A stretch of 64,000 nucleotides of DNA from Deltaproteobacteria bacterium (GCA_006226595.1 SBGP01000005.1:40715-104714), one strand, 5' to 3'; shown: positions 37,629 to 46,973, numbered from the stretch's first letter. A program made the numbers and translations. The notes: a model not told the origin generated them from the letters alone.

Positions 37629-38096
37629 CTAAAGCAGGTTGAGGCAGAACTCGGCGTCGAACTCGCCGGCGACGCCGCCGGTGGTGAACGCGATCTCGAA
37701 GGTGCCCTTGATGCCGCGCTCGCTGATCTCGAGCAGCTCGATCGATCCTTCGCGACCGGGGTGGACGTCGAAGTCGTCCCCCATGCCGTTGAGACCGAAG
37801 ACCTTCACGGGGGAGTCGTTGCCGAGGCCGTACACGCCGGGCGTCGGCTCTTCGCCCGCGCGCTCGCTCATCTGAAGCGCCGTGTAGGTGCGGCCCTCGA
37901 ACGGGTTGATGCCGTCGAAGTAGCGCTGCGCCACCCAGGGGAGCTCGATGCAGTCGGCCTCGTCGATGATGATCAGGTGCTCGCCACCGAAGTAGGCCTT
38001 GGTCCGGTTGCCGAACGTGGCACCGTCGATATCACCGACAACAGTGGTTCCACCGCCGCACGCGGTGAGGGCGAGAGCCAGGGCGACGAAACGCAT
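37629..38096 (-). CDS. Lipoprotein, hypothetical, 155 aa
   Basis: The product has a lipobox (LALTACGGG) and a beta-rich body with conserved-looking aromatic and acidic residues (FGGEHLIIIDEADCIELPW, GTFEIAFTTGG). Two Cys in the body (ADCIEL and EFCLN) might pair. It is divergent from meaB. I do not recognise a family. Confidence 0.6.
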   Translation of the reverse strand: MRFVALALALTACGGGTTVVGDIDGATFGNRTKAYFGGEHLIIIDEADCIELPWVAQRYFDGINPFEGRTYTALQMSERAGEEPTPGVYGLGNDSPVKVFGLNGMGDDFDVHPGREGSIELLEISERGIKGTFEIAFTTGGVAGEFDAEFCLNLL

Positions 38097-38168
38097 GTGC
38101 GAGTCCTCCGTCCGCGCAGGATAGTCGCCGGAGGCCCGACGGGCTACCGCGAGTCGAGAGAGGTGTCG

Positions 38169-39095
38169 GTGCTTACTGCGGCGGAGATCCTGGAACGTGC
38201 CGTGTCAGGCGAGCGTCGGTGGCTCGCGCGCGCGGTGACGCTGATCGAGCATCGCCGCGCTGGCGCGGCGCTCGCAAAGCTCGAGGTGCGACGTCGAGGC
38301 GAACCCGGTGCTCCACAGGTGATCGGACTCACCGGGCCTCCGGGAGCCGGAAAGTCGACCTTCGCGGATCGTCTGGTGACGGAGGCTCGCGCGGCGGGCA
38401 AGCGGGTGGCGGTCGTGGCGGTCGATCCCAGCTCGCCCTTCAGCGGTGGAGCGATTCTCGGCGACCGCATCCGCATGGAGCGGCACACCGGGGATGACGG
38501 TGTCTACGTGCGGTCGCTCTCCAGTCGGGGACATCTGGGTGGGCTGTCGACGGCGACCGCCGAGGTCGTCGATCTTCTCGATGCGTGCGGGTTCGACCTG
38601 ATCGTCGTCGAGACGGTAGGCGTCGGGCAGTCCGAGCTCGGCGTGATCGAGGTCGCGGATACGGCGGTAGTCGTGCTCACCCCGGAGTCGGGCGACACCG
38701 TCCAGACGATGAAGGCGGGGTTGCTCGAGATCGCCGACGTGTTCGTCGTCAACAAGGCCGATCGTCCGGGTGCGGACCGCCTCGCGCGGGAGCTGCGTCG
38801 CAGCGTCGAGCTCACCGAGAACACGGGCTGGCGCACGCCGGTCCACACCGCCTCCGCGCTCGAGAAGCAGGGCATCGACCAGGTGCTCGCCTCCGCCACC
38901 GCCCACATGGACTGGTGCTGCGGCGAGGGGCGCGAAGCGTGGCGCCGCCGCCGGGGTGATGCCCAGGTACGCTTGTTCCTCGACCTGGTTGCGGAGCGGG
39001 CCAGGCGGGACGCGCTCTCCGGGCTTGGAGAGTCGCGGGAAGCCGCCCTGCGCAGCTTCGCGTTGTCGCCTCACGCCGCCATGGAGGAACTGTGA
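38169..39095 (+). CDS. meaB: MeaB/ArgK-type GTPase (methylmalonyl-CoA mutase chaperone)
   Basis: The 308-residue GTPase has Walker A GPPGAGKS, VVAVDPSSPFSGGAILGDR, the MMDG-like segment, VETVGVGQSE and NKADRPGAD. MeaB proteins load and protect adenosylcobalamin in methylmalonyl-CoA mutase. No mutase gene is in the window. The start is a GTG at 38169 after GAGAGAGG; another GTG two codons upstream is possible. The stop overlaps the next start (GTGA), coupling it to the decarboxylase-like gene. Confidence 0.9.
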   Translation: MLTAAEILERAVSGERRWLARAVTLIEHRRAGAALAKLEVRRRGEPGAPQVIGLTGPPGAGKSTFADRLVTEARAAGKRVAVVAVDPSSPFSGGAILGDRIRMERHTGDDGVYVRSLSSRGHLGGLSTATAEVVDLLDACGFDLIVVETVGVGQSELGVIEVADTAVVVLTPESGDTVQTMKAGLLEIADVFVVNKADRPGADRLARELRRSVELTENTGWRTPVHTASALEKQGIDQVLASATAHMDWCCGEGREAWRRRRGDAQVRLFLDLVAERARRDALSGLGESREAALRSFALSPHAAMEEL

Positions 39096-39907
39096 GTCTC
39101 GAGACAGCCATCGCCCTGCTCGACCGCCTGGCGGAGAAGGTTCCGGCCTCGTCGGGACGCGTCGAACTCACGGTCGAGGGGCGCCTGGCTCGGCTCCATG
39201 TGCATCATCCCGAGGCGCGGAACGCACTCACCGTCGGCATGATGCGGCAGCTCGCCGAGCACGTGCGCACGCTGAACAGCGACACGCGGGTGTGCGCGCT
39301 GCTGCTTACTTCGGCGGAGGGTGGGGCCTTCTGTGCGGGGGGACACCTCCGCGAGGTCCAGCGGGCCCTTGGCACGCCCACGGCGGGTCATCAGATGGCG
39401 CTCGCGATGGGCGAGGTGCTCGACGTGCTCTCCGATCTCCCGGTCGTGAGCTTCGCGGCCCTGGAGGGCCCCGCCATCGGCGGTGGTGCAGAGCTCGCGA
39501 TCACGCCGGACTTCAGGGTGATGGGCGCGGACAGCTCGCTGCACTTCGTGCACACCCGTCTCGGCGTCGTGCCGGGCTGGGGTGGTGCCGGGCGCCTCGT
39601 CGATGCCGTGGGGCGTGACCGCGCGCTGAGGCTGTTGCTCGACGCACGTCCGCTGTCACCGGAGCGGTGCGAGGTGCTGGAGATCGCCGAGATCGCTGCT
39701 GCGGGCGAGGCGGAGGACGCCGCGATGGCGCGCATCGAGCAGGTGCTCCGTCGCGGAGATGCGGCGCGTGCCGCGAAGGCGGCGGTGGTGGCGCGCCGTC
39801 AGCGCTCTCCGGAAGCTCGGGCCCTCGAGGCGGCGGCCTTTGGCTCCGTGTGGGGCTCGGAGGGCCACAAGGAAGCGCTCGCCAGGGTTCTGGAGCGCAT
39901 CTCGTGA
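39092..39907 (+). CDS. Enoyl-CoA hydratase-family protein, ethylmalonyl-CoA-decarboxylase-like
   Basis: The 271-residue crotonase-fold protein has AFCAGGHL, GPAIGGGAELAIT and DFRVMGADSSLHFVHTRLG with VPGWGGAGRLV. That last stretch is very like ECHDC1, the ethylmalonyl-/methylmalonyl-CoA decarboxylase that repairs side products, where the same region reads FVHKEMG...PSWGG. True hydratases have Glu residues at the active site that are not obvious here. It is translationally coupled to meaB, which fits metabolism of branched malonyl-CoA derivatives. Assignment to ECHDC1 is by motif resemblance. Confidence 0.76.
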   Translation: MSLETAIALLDRLAEKVPASSGRVELTVEGRLARLHVHHPEARNALTVGMMRQLAEHVRTLNSDTRVCALLLTSAEGGAFCAGGHLREVQRALGTPTAGHQMALAMGEVLDVLSDLPVVSFAALEGPAIGGGAELAITPDFRVMGADSSLHFVHTRLGVVPGWGGAGRLVDAVGRDRALRLLLDARPLSPERCEVLEIAEIAAAGEAEDAAMARIEQVLRRGDAARAAKAAVVARRQRSPEARALEAAAFGSVWGSEGHKEALARVLERIS

Positions 39908-40404
39908 TCCTGGCCATGCTCCTGCTCGGCTGCCCGAAGCCACCTCAGCCCACCGAGGTCTCGCCCGGATGGATCGAGGCTCGCGAGGACGAGGAGGTCC
40001 CGGTGCCCGTCGGCACGGGGGAGTGGCTCGGAAACGGCGTGTCGCTGTGGGTGGCGCCCGGGTGGCGGGGCGAGCACACACAAGGGCCGCCGGAGCGTCT
40101 GTCGCTGCGGGACGGCGAGACCGACACCACGCTGGTGGTCGAGCTCGGCGTCGAGGACATCGCGCTGCCGCGACACTGCACCGCGGTGTTCGAGGACGCT
40201 GGTCGCTACCGAAGCGTGGCCCTCGACGAACTACGCACCGCCTCTTGCGTAGAAGAGGACGGTGCGCTGTTGCAGGTGTGGGTCGGTCGGGCCGAGTTCG
40301 TCGCGGTGCGGGTGGTGGCCCGCTACCCCCAGGGTCAGGCGATCCGTGGGAAGCAGCGGGTCGAGGCCATCCTGCCGACGATCAGTCCTGCCGGCGGCGC
40401 CTGA
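39904..40404 (+). CDS. Lipoprotein, hypothetical, 166 aa
   Basis: The product has a lipobox (AMLLLGCPKPP) from a GTG that overlaps the preceding stop by 4 nt. The body is beta-rich: NGVSLWVAPGWRGE, TLVVELGVEDIALP. No family is recognised. Its end overlaps the convergent MYXO-CTERM gene by 23 bp. It may be read with meaB simply by coupling. Confidence 0.6.
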   Translation: MILAMLLLGCPKPPQPTEVSPGWIEAREDEEVPVPVGTGEWLGNGVSLWVAPGWRGEHTQGPPERLSLRDGETDTTLVVELGVEDIALPRHCTAVFEDAGRYRSVALDELRTASCVEEDGALLQVWVGRAEFVAVRVVARYPQGQAIRGKQRVEAILPTISPAGGA

Positions 40405-42127
40405 GGCCGATCACCAGGGGGAGGGCGAAGAGCAGAGCGCGGCTCGGGCTCGGGCCGTTCACGCCACAGCCGCCGGAGCAGCCGCCGCTGTCGCAGCCAC
40501 CGTTCTCGTCGCAGCCGCCGGCGTACGGTACGTCACCGATCGCCGCGTAGCCGCCGACCCAGTCGCCGGCCGGGCCGCTGGGGGCGAACTCGAGGGACTG
40601 GAGGCCGAAGCCGTCGAGGGAGGGCAGTCCGAAGGCGAGGCCCTCGAGCAGTCCGCCGGCGACGGTGTCGACCACCGTGCCGAGGAGGCCACCGAAGCTG
40701 TCGGCGATCTCGTCGTCACGACCCGGCGCGAGCTCGTTGAACACGACGCTGGTGTCGATGTTGTCGGCGGTCAGGCCCACATCGATGAGCAGCTCGCCGG
40801 TGGTGCCGTTGAAGTCGAGGTTCAGCGGAACGTCAGTCGCGAGCTCGGCACCGACGATGCGGGCCATGCGGCCGTCGAGACCGGCGTAGAAGTCCAGGCC
40901 CAGGCCCTCGACGTCGATGACGAGGTCATCCACTTCGCTCGTCGCGAGGGTGGGGGGAACGCGCGGGCGGGTCTCGATGATGAGCGGCGTGTTCTCGGGG
41001 AAGAGCGGGTCGTAGATCTCGCCGTTGATCAGACCGAGCAGCGAGGAGTTGAGCGGAATCGGCAGGTCGAGTCCGGAGTCCTCGGAGACCGTGAAGCACA
41101 GGGCGCCGGCCCGCCACACGCTGAACAGCGCTTGGTTGCCGAAGTCGTCGTCGAGGAACAGGCCGACATGGTGCGGCTGCGCGACACCGGGGGCCGCCAT
41201 GCCGATGGCTTCAGCGCCACCCGGCGTCGCGAGCGAGCCCTCGTAGCCGTACTGGGCAACGCAGGGGTGCTCGTCAGCGTAGGCGCTGCCGAACATCGAG
41301 ACGCGCGCACCGTCTGGCACGATGACCACGTCGCTCGGCGCAAGCTTCAGGTCGAGGGTCGAGCCGAGCAGGTCGATGGACTGTTCGATGACCAGCTGGT
41401 TGAACAGGTCCTCGATGGTGGTCTCGAGCTCGCCCGTGAGGGAGCTCGCCTGGTCGTCGATGACGCCCTGGAGAACCGGACGCAGCAGCGAGACCAGGTC
41501 GATGCCGATGTCCTCGAGGAACTCGATGAAGTCGCCGATGCCGCAGTTGGTGATGTTGATGTCGCCGCCGTCGAGGGCGTCGATGTTCACGCTCAGGTTC
41601 GTGATCGACGCGTCGAGCTCGGAGGTGTCGGCCACGCCATCGCCGTCCGTGTCGACGTCGACCACCTGGAGTCCGATGTCCGCGGAGAGCGGAATCGGCA
41701 CGTCGGTGACGTACACGTCGCAGGTCGTGTTGAGCACCGTGATCCAGAGCGCCTCGGCGAAGGCCCGCATGTACATCGGGTCCTGCGAGCTGTTGAGGCG
41801 CAGGTTCAGGGTCGCATCGAGGTGGATGACGTCGTAGTCCGGCACGAGGTCGAGCTGGGGAATGCCCAGGTTGACCTTGCCGTTCCACACGTTGAACTCG
41901 TAGGAGGCGAGGCTGAAGCCGAGGATGTCGGCGCTGCCGCTCTGGTCGATACGCGGAATGTCGATGCTCGGCGGGAGCACCTGGTCGACCACGCCACCGA
42001 GCTGCGCAAAGCCGTCGTCGGTAATGTCGACGTGCAGCGCGGGATCGATGTCGGCGCCGGGCGGCCACTCCTGCGCATGGGCAGTGGTGGCGGCGAGCAG
42101 GAGGAGTGCAAGGCTCGTCTTGGGCAT
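40382..42127 (-). CDS. Secreted MYXO-CTERM-like protein, possible lipid-binding (TULIP-like) fold
   Basis: The 581-residue product has a signal peptide (SLALLLLAATTAHAQ) and a C-terminal sorting tail: Cys residues in GGCSGGCGVNGP, a membrane helix, then GLRRRRQD. That tail is of the MYXO-CTERM type, used in Myxococcota for surface lipoprotein sorting. The body has no enzyme motif; N-terminal DGFAQLGGVVDQVLPPSIDI and the alternation of amphipathic strands and helices suggest a BPI/LBP-like (TULIP) lipid-binding protein. Aspartate-rich stretches (DVDTDGDGVADTSELD) may bind calcium. The TULIP suggestion is inference; the tail is clear. Confidence 0.78.
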   Translation of the reverse strand: MPKTSLALLLLAATTAHAQEWPPGADIDPALHVDITDDGFAQLGGVVDQVLPPSIDIPRIDQSGSADILGFSLASYEFNVWNGKVNLGIPQLDLVPDYDVIHLDATLNLRLNSSQDPMYMRAFAEALWITVLNTTCDVYVTDVPIPLSADIGLQVVDVDTDGDGVADTSELDASITNLSVNIDALDGGDINITNCGIGDFIEFLEDIGIDLVSLLRPVLQGVIDDQASSLTGELETTIEDLFNQLVIEQSIDLLGSTLDLKLAPSDVVIVPDGARVSMFGSAYADEHPCVAQYGYEGSLATPGGAEAIGMAAPGVAQPHHVGLFLDDDFGNQALFSVWRAGALCFTVSEDSGLDLPIPLNSSLLGLINGEIYDPLFPENTPLIIETRPRVPPTLATSEVDDLVIDVEGLGLDFYAGLDGRMARIVGAELATDVPLNLDFNGTTGELLIDVGLTADNIDTSVVFNELAPGRDDEIADSFGGLLGTVVDTVAGGLLEGLAFGLPSLDGFGLQSLEFAPSGPAGDWVGGYAAIGDVPYAGGCDENGGCDSGGCSGGCGVNGPSPSRALLFALPLVIGLRRRRQD

Positions 42128-42229
42128 GGCGAAGTTCCCGGGTAGAGGGTCGGGCCGCGCAGCAGGCAGTCCGATTCCGGCGCAGGATACCCGGCAGGCG
42201 AGCCGATCACAACGTCTTGACGACGAACG

Positions 42230-42847
42230 TCAGTGAGCCCAGCCGCGTTCCGCCATGCGCTCCGCGATGAATGCCCGCCGTTCCTCGGCCCACGCGAACT
42301 TGTCGGGGGCGCTTTCGCGGGTGGCTTTTGCGATCTGGGCATACCAGCGGCCGAGGTGCCGGAGATGCGGTTCGAGGAGCGGGTCGTCGCCGAGGAGCAG
42401 TCGTGGGCCGAGCTCGAGCCAGAGGCCCTTGGCGTCGTTGCTGCCTGGGACGATGTGGAGGACCTCGGCGAAGCGGCGTGCCTCTGGCGCCAGGCGTTCC
42501 TCAACGATCTGCCAGCCGAGGCGGTCGAGCTCCAGGCGAAGGGTGGGAGGATCGTCGGGAGCGTGGACAATGGCCCGGGCTGGCGCGGGGCCTCGCTCGA
42601 GGATGCCGGCGATGGTGAGCGCGCCCATGCCCGCGATGATGGCGGTGTCCACGTCGACGAAGCAGGACAGACCATCTCCGACGACCCAGGGCACGTCGGG
42701 TCGACCGATGCGCTGGGGTTCGCGCTCGAGGCCCACGGCACCGACGGCGTGGGCCACGTGGCCGTGGTCCGCGCCGACATCGACGATGAAGCCGCCGCGG
42801 GGACACATCTTCGCGATCAGCTCGCGCCTGGGGCGGCCCTTGGTCAC
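42230..42847 (-). CDS. TrmK-family tRNA (adenine22-N1)-methyltransferase-like protein
   Basis: The 205-residue protein starts at GTG 42847 and has GGFIVDVGADHGHVAHA, the SAM-binding loop of TrmK, followed by AIIAGMGALTIAGIL and the AP...HAPDDP segment. TrmK methylates position 22 of tRNA in Gram-positive and other bacteria. The C-terminal helical part is as expected. The GTG overlaps the upstream gene's stop by 4 nt. Catalysis and target are not proven. Confidence 0.78.
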   Translation of the reverse strand: MTKGRPRRELIAKMCPRGGFIVDVGADHGHVAHAVGAVGLEREPQRIGRPDVPWVVGDGLSCFVDVDTAIIAGMGALTIAGILERGPAPARAIVHAPDDPPTLRLELDRLGWQIVEERLAPEARRFAEVLHIVPGSNDAKGLWLELGPRLLLGDDPLLEPHLRHLGRWYAQIAKATRESAPDKFAWAEERRAFIAERMAERGWAH

Positions 42848-44190
42848 CGGGTCTCCGCGTGGGCCTGGCGAGCCAGCGCGGCGATGCGTTCGGCGCGGTC
42901 CGGGGCCTTGCTCGCGGGGGAGTGCTCGCTGAGGAGAGGGTCGAGGGCAAGTAGTCCGCGGGTCACCTCGGCCGGGTCCACGGCAGCCTCGAGCGCATCG
43001 AGCACGCCGCGGGCATCGCGCTCCACGGGTTCGGCGAGCTCCGCGTCTGCGAGCGCGCGACGTCGGGCCGCGATGTCGGCGGTCCATGTCGCGGCCTCGT
43101 CCCGGGCCTTTTCCTGGAGTGCGAAGGCCTCGAGCATCGCGGTCTTCTCCCGCGCCGTACGAATGCCTCCCCAGATGCTGGTGAGACCGAGAAGGGCGGC
43201 GACCAACCCCACCAAGGCGACGCCCACGGAACTCGCGACGAGGGCCGCGGCGAACGCGGCGAAGCTCACGAAGCCGAAGAAGAGGAGCTCGAGGGCGCGC
43301 CCGAGTCCGGGACCCTTCACGCCGGCGAGCGGCATCTCCAGAGCCCGCTGCTGCTGAATGGTCGATGTGTTGAGAAGCGACGCGTTGTACAGCGGCTCGA
43401 CCACGAAGGGCCGTCCCTGCTGCTGGGCGCTCTTCACTGCCGCGAGCGGCAGCTCGCTCACGCCAGCCAACAGCGAGAGGGCGGCGGGAGGCAGGGTGGC
43501 GAAGACCTCTGGACGCACGACGACTGCGGCGACGGGGGGGCGTACATCGCGATTTCCACGGCGCTCGCGAGGGGCCTGGACGGTGAGCTTCACTTCGCCA
43601 GCATCGAGGGTGGCCGGGGGCAACTCGGAAGAGGGCACGTGATTTCTCAGGTCTGTGGGGACGGCGAGAGGAGCAAGCTGCACGAGTGCGGATGGGCGTC
43701 CCGCGGCGAGCTCGGTGAGGGGAGACCTCAGGTCCTCCGGTAGCCTGTCGAAGCTTCCGGTGAAGGGGTGTCCGGTTGCCAGCGTGAACAGCATCGCGGC
43801 CAGGCCCTCTCCCGCGGCGTCGTGTTGCGGAGCGAGGACGGGGTGGCCGCGCAGGTCGAGACCCACATCGATGGCGGCTGGCGGTCGCCCGATCGCGAGG
43901 GTCGACATCGCGGACTGCAGGCGGATGGCGACGAAGGCGACGGCGGACGCGGGCAGCGGACCGCGGACCTCGGCGAGCGTGGGAGTCGAGAGCGGGGCGA
44001 TGGCCACGCATTCCTCGACGTCGCGGTGGAACTGGCATTGACCGGGGCTGCCGTCCATCTCCCGATACAGCTTTCGAAGTCCGGTCGGAACCACACGAAT
44101 CTCGACAGGGGTGCCGTCGAGCAGGCCTCGCCAGCGATGGGAGTCGAGCGACTCCTGCAGTTCGAAGTCGGGCAGATCCGGGGCGGTCAT
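42844..44190 (-). CDS. Hypothetical membrane protein, possible degenerate kinase N-terminus
   Basis: The 448-residue product begins PDFELQESLDSHRWRGLLDG with TPVEIRVVP, reminiscent of a kinase N-lobe but without the Gly-rich loop or HRD/DFG motifs. Two hydrophobic helices lie at about 297-340 (LELLFFGFVSFAAFAAALVA). A charged coiled helix follows. It may be a pseudokinase with membrane anchor, but this is a weak reading. It is coupled to the trmK-like gene and is divergent from the next secreted protein. Confidence 0.55.
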   Translation of the reverse strand: MTAPDLPDFELQESLDSHRWRGLLDGTPVEIRVVPTGLRKLYREMDGSPGQCQFHRDVEECVAIAPLSTPTLAEVRGPLPASAVAFVAIRLQSAMSTLAIGRPPAAIDVGLDLRGHPVLAPQHDAAGEGLAAMLFTLATGHPFTGSFDRLPEDLRSPLTELAAGRPSALVQLAPLAVPTDLRNHVPSSELPPATLDAGEVKLTVQAPRERRGNRDVRPPVAAVVVRPEVFATLPPAALSLLAGVSELPLAAVKSAQQQGRPFVVEPLYNASLLNTSTIQQQRALEMPLAGVKGPGLGRALELLFFGFVSFAAFAAALVASSVGVALVGLVAALLGLTSIWGGIRTAREKTAMLEAFALQEKARDEAATWTADIAARRRALADAELAEPVERDARGVLDALEAAVDPAEVTRGLLALDPLLSEHSPASKAPDRAERIAALARQAHAETR

Positions 44191-44274
44191 GCGCTCCCTT
44201 CACACGACGGGGAGTCGCGCGCAGCCGGAAAGCTTCGGCGCGGCCGCGGGTTAGGGGGCTCCTGGAGGCCCTCC

Positions 44275-44880
44275 GTGCTCATCTTGCTCACGCTCGCGGC
44301 GCTCGCCGAGATCCCGGACAGCGTTCGTCCCATTGCGGCGACGCCCGAGGCCCTGGTGCAGTTCAAGGAGTGGTCGGCGCGTGAGGGGCATCCGGACCAG
44401 CTCGTGTGCGCTCCCGTCGTGGAGGAGGTGCTCGCCTGCTTCACCGTAGTGGCCGGCGGCAAGAAGCACTGGGTGGGCGCCCGCGACCTCGAAGCTTGGG
44501 GGGTCGACCGCGACGTGTTCGTGTCCACCATGCGTACGCGCGCCGGCGAAGCGCTCGCTGTCGAGCGCACGCGCCTCGACGAAGGCGTGGGCTACTGGGT
44601 GGGCGCTGGTGACCGCTGGGAGATGGCCGGGCTGCTTCGGCCGGACCAGCTCGTGGTGCGCACTGTGGGGGCCGGGAAGGTTTTCGTCGGCGCGCCGCTC
44701 GAGGGCACGTTGCTCGCGTGGGCGCCGGGAGATGACGAGCTCGACCACATCATGGCCGTGGGGGTTGCCGAGATGACCCGAAAGCAGGTCGGCGCCGTGT
44801 CTCCCGTGGTGCTGGCGTGGGATGGCCATTGGGCGGTCTACGGACAAGCGGTGGCGGGGGATCCGCCCGCTCCGAGGTAG
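44275..44880 (+). CDS. Secreted hypothetical protein
   Basis: The 201-residue product has a short signal (VLILLTLAALAE) from a GTG with GGAGG upstream. The body resembles a substrate-binding or phosphatase-related fold without catalytic motifs (CAPVVEEVLACFTVVAGGKKHW). An upstream open frame is antisense and is not included. It precedes the 5'-nucleotidase by 18 bp and is probably in the same operon. Confidence 0.6.
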   Translation: MLILLTLAALAEIPDSVRPIAATPEALVQFKEWSAREGHPDQLVCAPVVEEVLACFTVVAGGKKHWVGARDLEAWGVDRDVFVSTMRTRAGEALAVERTRLDEGVGYWVGAGDRWEMAGLLRPDQLVVRTVGAGKVFVGAPLEGTLLAWAPGDDELDHIMAVGVAEMTRKQVGAVSPVVLAWDGHWAVYGQAVAGDPPAPR

Positions 44881-44898
44881 CCTGCGCGCGGAGGAACC

Positions 44899-46431
44899 AT
44901 GCGTCTGCTTCCGCTGCTCGTGCTGCTCGCCTGCAAGGCCCCCGTACCCACCGAGAACCCCGCCGAGGACGCACCCACCGAGGTGGCTCGAAAGGGCTTC
45001 GTGATCGCTCACACCAATGACCTGCACGCGCACTTTCGCCCGCAGCCCGTGGACTGGGCCGAGGGCACCGTTGGCGGGCTGCTCGCCATCTCGGGAGCCG
45101 TGGAAGACCTGAGGGACAGCTGGGGCGAGGACCGGGTGCTGTTCCTCGACGGCGGGGATGTGCGCAGCGGCACCCCGGTGGACGAGTACGTCGTCGACGG
45201 GGTGAGGACTGGTGCGATGCTCCAGTTCATGGACGCCATGGGCTACGACGCCTGGGCCGTCGGCAATCACGAGTTCGACAAGGGGTTGGCGGACGCGGGG
45301 CTGTTCGTGGCGACCAGCAAAGTGGCGCCGCTGTCGTCGAACCTCGAGACCGAGTCGGGCGAGCCGCTGTTCCCCGAGCTGGAGCGGTCGAAGATCTTCG
45401 AGGTCGACGGCACCAAGGTCGGCGTGATTGGCGCGACGACGCCCAGCCTGAAGAAGTTCGTGGCGGGCGACATGAGCGCGATCCACATCGTGGAACCTGC
45501 GGTGGCGGCGCAGCGCGAGATCGATGCCCATCCAGAGGTCGAGGTGTGGGTGGCGCTGACGCATCTGGGGGTCGAGGACGACCGCAAGCTCGCGGCCGGG
45601 GCGCCCGAGTTGGACCTGATCGTGGGTGGGCACAGCCACACGCGACTCGAGGAAGCGGTGAAGGTCGGTGACACCTGGATCGTTCAGGCCGGGCAGTACA
45701 TGCAGGGGCTGGGGATCTGCCAGATCACGCCGAAGGGCGACGGCAGCATCGACTTCAAGTACCAGCTCACCGCGCCACGAGAGGATGCGGTGGGTGGTAA
45801 GGCGCGGCCCGCGGTCCAGGCGCTGTACGAGCAGTGGACGGAGACGCTCGCCAACGATTGGGGAGTGGCCGTGGGCGAGTCCAAGGTCCGACTGACGCGC
45901 AGCTACGACTATGAGTCGAGCATGGGCAACTGGGTCACCTGGGCGCTTGCGAAGCGCACGGGCGCCGATGTCGGCTTGTACAACGCGGGCGGCCTTCGCA
46001 GCGACATTCCCTCGGGCACGCTCACGCGTGAGACGCTGTACTCGGCGTTTCCGTTCGGAAACGAGGTGGTGGTCGCAGAGGTTCAGGGTTCGTCGCTCAT
46101 CGCGCTCGCACTCCGAAACGCCACCGCACTGCTCGACCCCGAGAATGGCTCGGTGGTCCAGCAGCACGGCCTGACCTACGGATACCGCGAGAAGCTGGGC
46201 TCGCCCGAGCTCGTCGACCTCAAGGTGAACGGCGAGGACGTCGACGTGGACGCGACGTACAAGGTGGTGACCAACAGCTTCGTGCTCGAGCAGGCGCAGC
46301 GCTACCTCGGAGCGGTGCCGACGAATCCGGTTGGCACGGGCGAGTCGGTGCGGGATGCACTCGCCGCGGTGCTTGCGGAAACGGGCCCGATCGAGGCTGC
46401 CCCGGAACCGGGCGGTCGCAAGGTGGAATGA
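44899..46431 (+). CDS. 5'-nucleotidase / UshA-type metallophosphoesterase lipoprotein
   Basis: The 510-residue product has a lipobox (LVLLACKAP) and the metallophosphoesterase motifs THTNDLHAHF... (here AHTNDLHAHF), FLDGGDVRSG, VGNHEFDKG and GGHSHTRL. The C-terminal substrate domain has YNAGGLRSDIPSG and TLYSAFPFGNEVV, typical of 5'-nucleotidases. It would hydrolyse nucleotides or cyclic phosphates in the periplasm or on the cell surface. GGAGG precedes the ATG. All active-site residues look intact. Confidence 0.92.
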   Translation: MRLLPLLVLLACKAPVPTENPAEDAPTEVARKGFVIAHTNDLHAHFRPQPVDWAEGTVGGLLAISGAVEDLRDSWGEDRVLFLDGGDVRSGTPVDEYVVDGVRTGAMLQFMDAMGYDAWAVGNHEFDKGLADAGLFVATSKVAPLSSNLETESGEPLFPELERSKIFEVDGTKVGVIGATTPSLKKFVAGDMSAIHIVEPAVAAQREIDAHPEVEVWVALTHLGVEDDRKLAAGAPELDLIVGGHSHTRLEEAVKVGDTWIVQAGQYMQGLGICQITPKGDGSIDFKYQLTAPREDAVGGKARPAVQALYEQWTETLANDWGVAVGESKVRLTRSYDYESSMGNWVTWALAKRTGADVGLYNAGGLRSDIPSGTLTRETLYSAFPFGNEVVVAEVQGSSLIALALRNATALLDPENGSVVQQHGLTYGYREKLGSPELVDLKVNGEDVDVDATYKVVTNSFVLEQAQRYLGAVPTNPVGTGESVRDALAAVLAETGPIEAAPEPGGRKVE

Positions 46432-46463
46432 GTCTCGCGCGGCGCTGGGCGGTCAGCGGGTTG

Positions 46464-46700
46464 GTGCTCTGACCCTGGGTCGGAGTCGAGGTCTGACCCC
46501 GGGTCGGAGTCGAGGTCTGACCCCGGGTCGGAGTCGAGGTCTGACCCCGGGTCGGGTTCGAAGTCTGACCCCGGGTCTTGTTCACACACTGACCCCGGCG
46601 CAGACCCTGCGCGGTCTTCGTGCTCTGACCCCGGGTCTGACGGTCGGCACGCGCTCGTGGTGTCGTCAGCAGTCGGGTGCTCTGACCCCGGGTCGCAATG
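46464..46700. repeat. Tandem repeat array 3 (24-bp period, palindromic core) in a convergent gap
   Basis: The 542-bp gap between two convergent genes contains about eight copies of CTGACCCCGGGTC and variants; the most regular ones are 24 bp apart and include TCGGAGTCGAGG. The core is nearly palindromic (TCTGACC-CGGGTCGGA-like) and can form short hairpins. Copies right of 46580 are scattered and separated by unique sequence. The rest of the gap, 46700-46973, contains only single degenerate copies and no gene that I can support. Confidence 0.88.
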
Positions 46701-46973
46701 CGGCCCGGAGCCCGCGTTCCCGGTCTCGTCGTTGGGCGGACCACCGCGACGACCCGGAGGGTGCTCCTCTCCGGACCCCAGGTTGAATTGGGAACCGCGT
46801 CTGCACGTGACGCCCGACGACCCCTGGAGGCCGCACCAGGGGTCAAACCGCCGGCGATGCAGAGGTTTGACGACGCAAGCTAGCGCCACTCATCCCGCGA
46901 GAGGACAGGCCTGCTTGAGCACTCGGATGGGTCCTGCGGCTCGCCGACGATCGCATGCCTCGTCGAAACGAGG

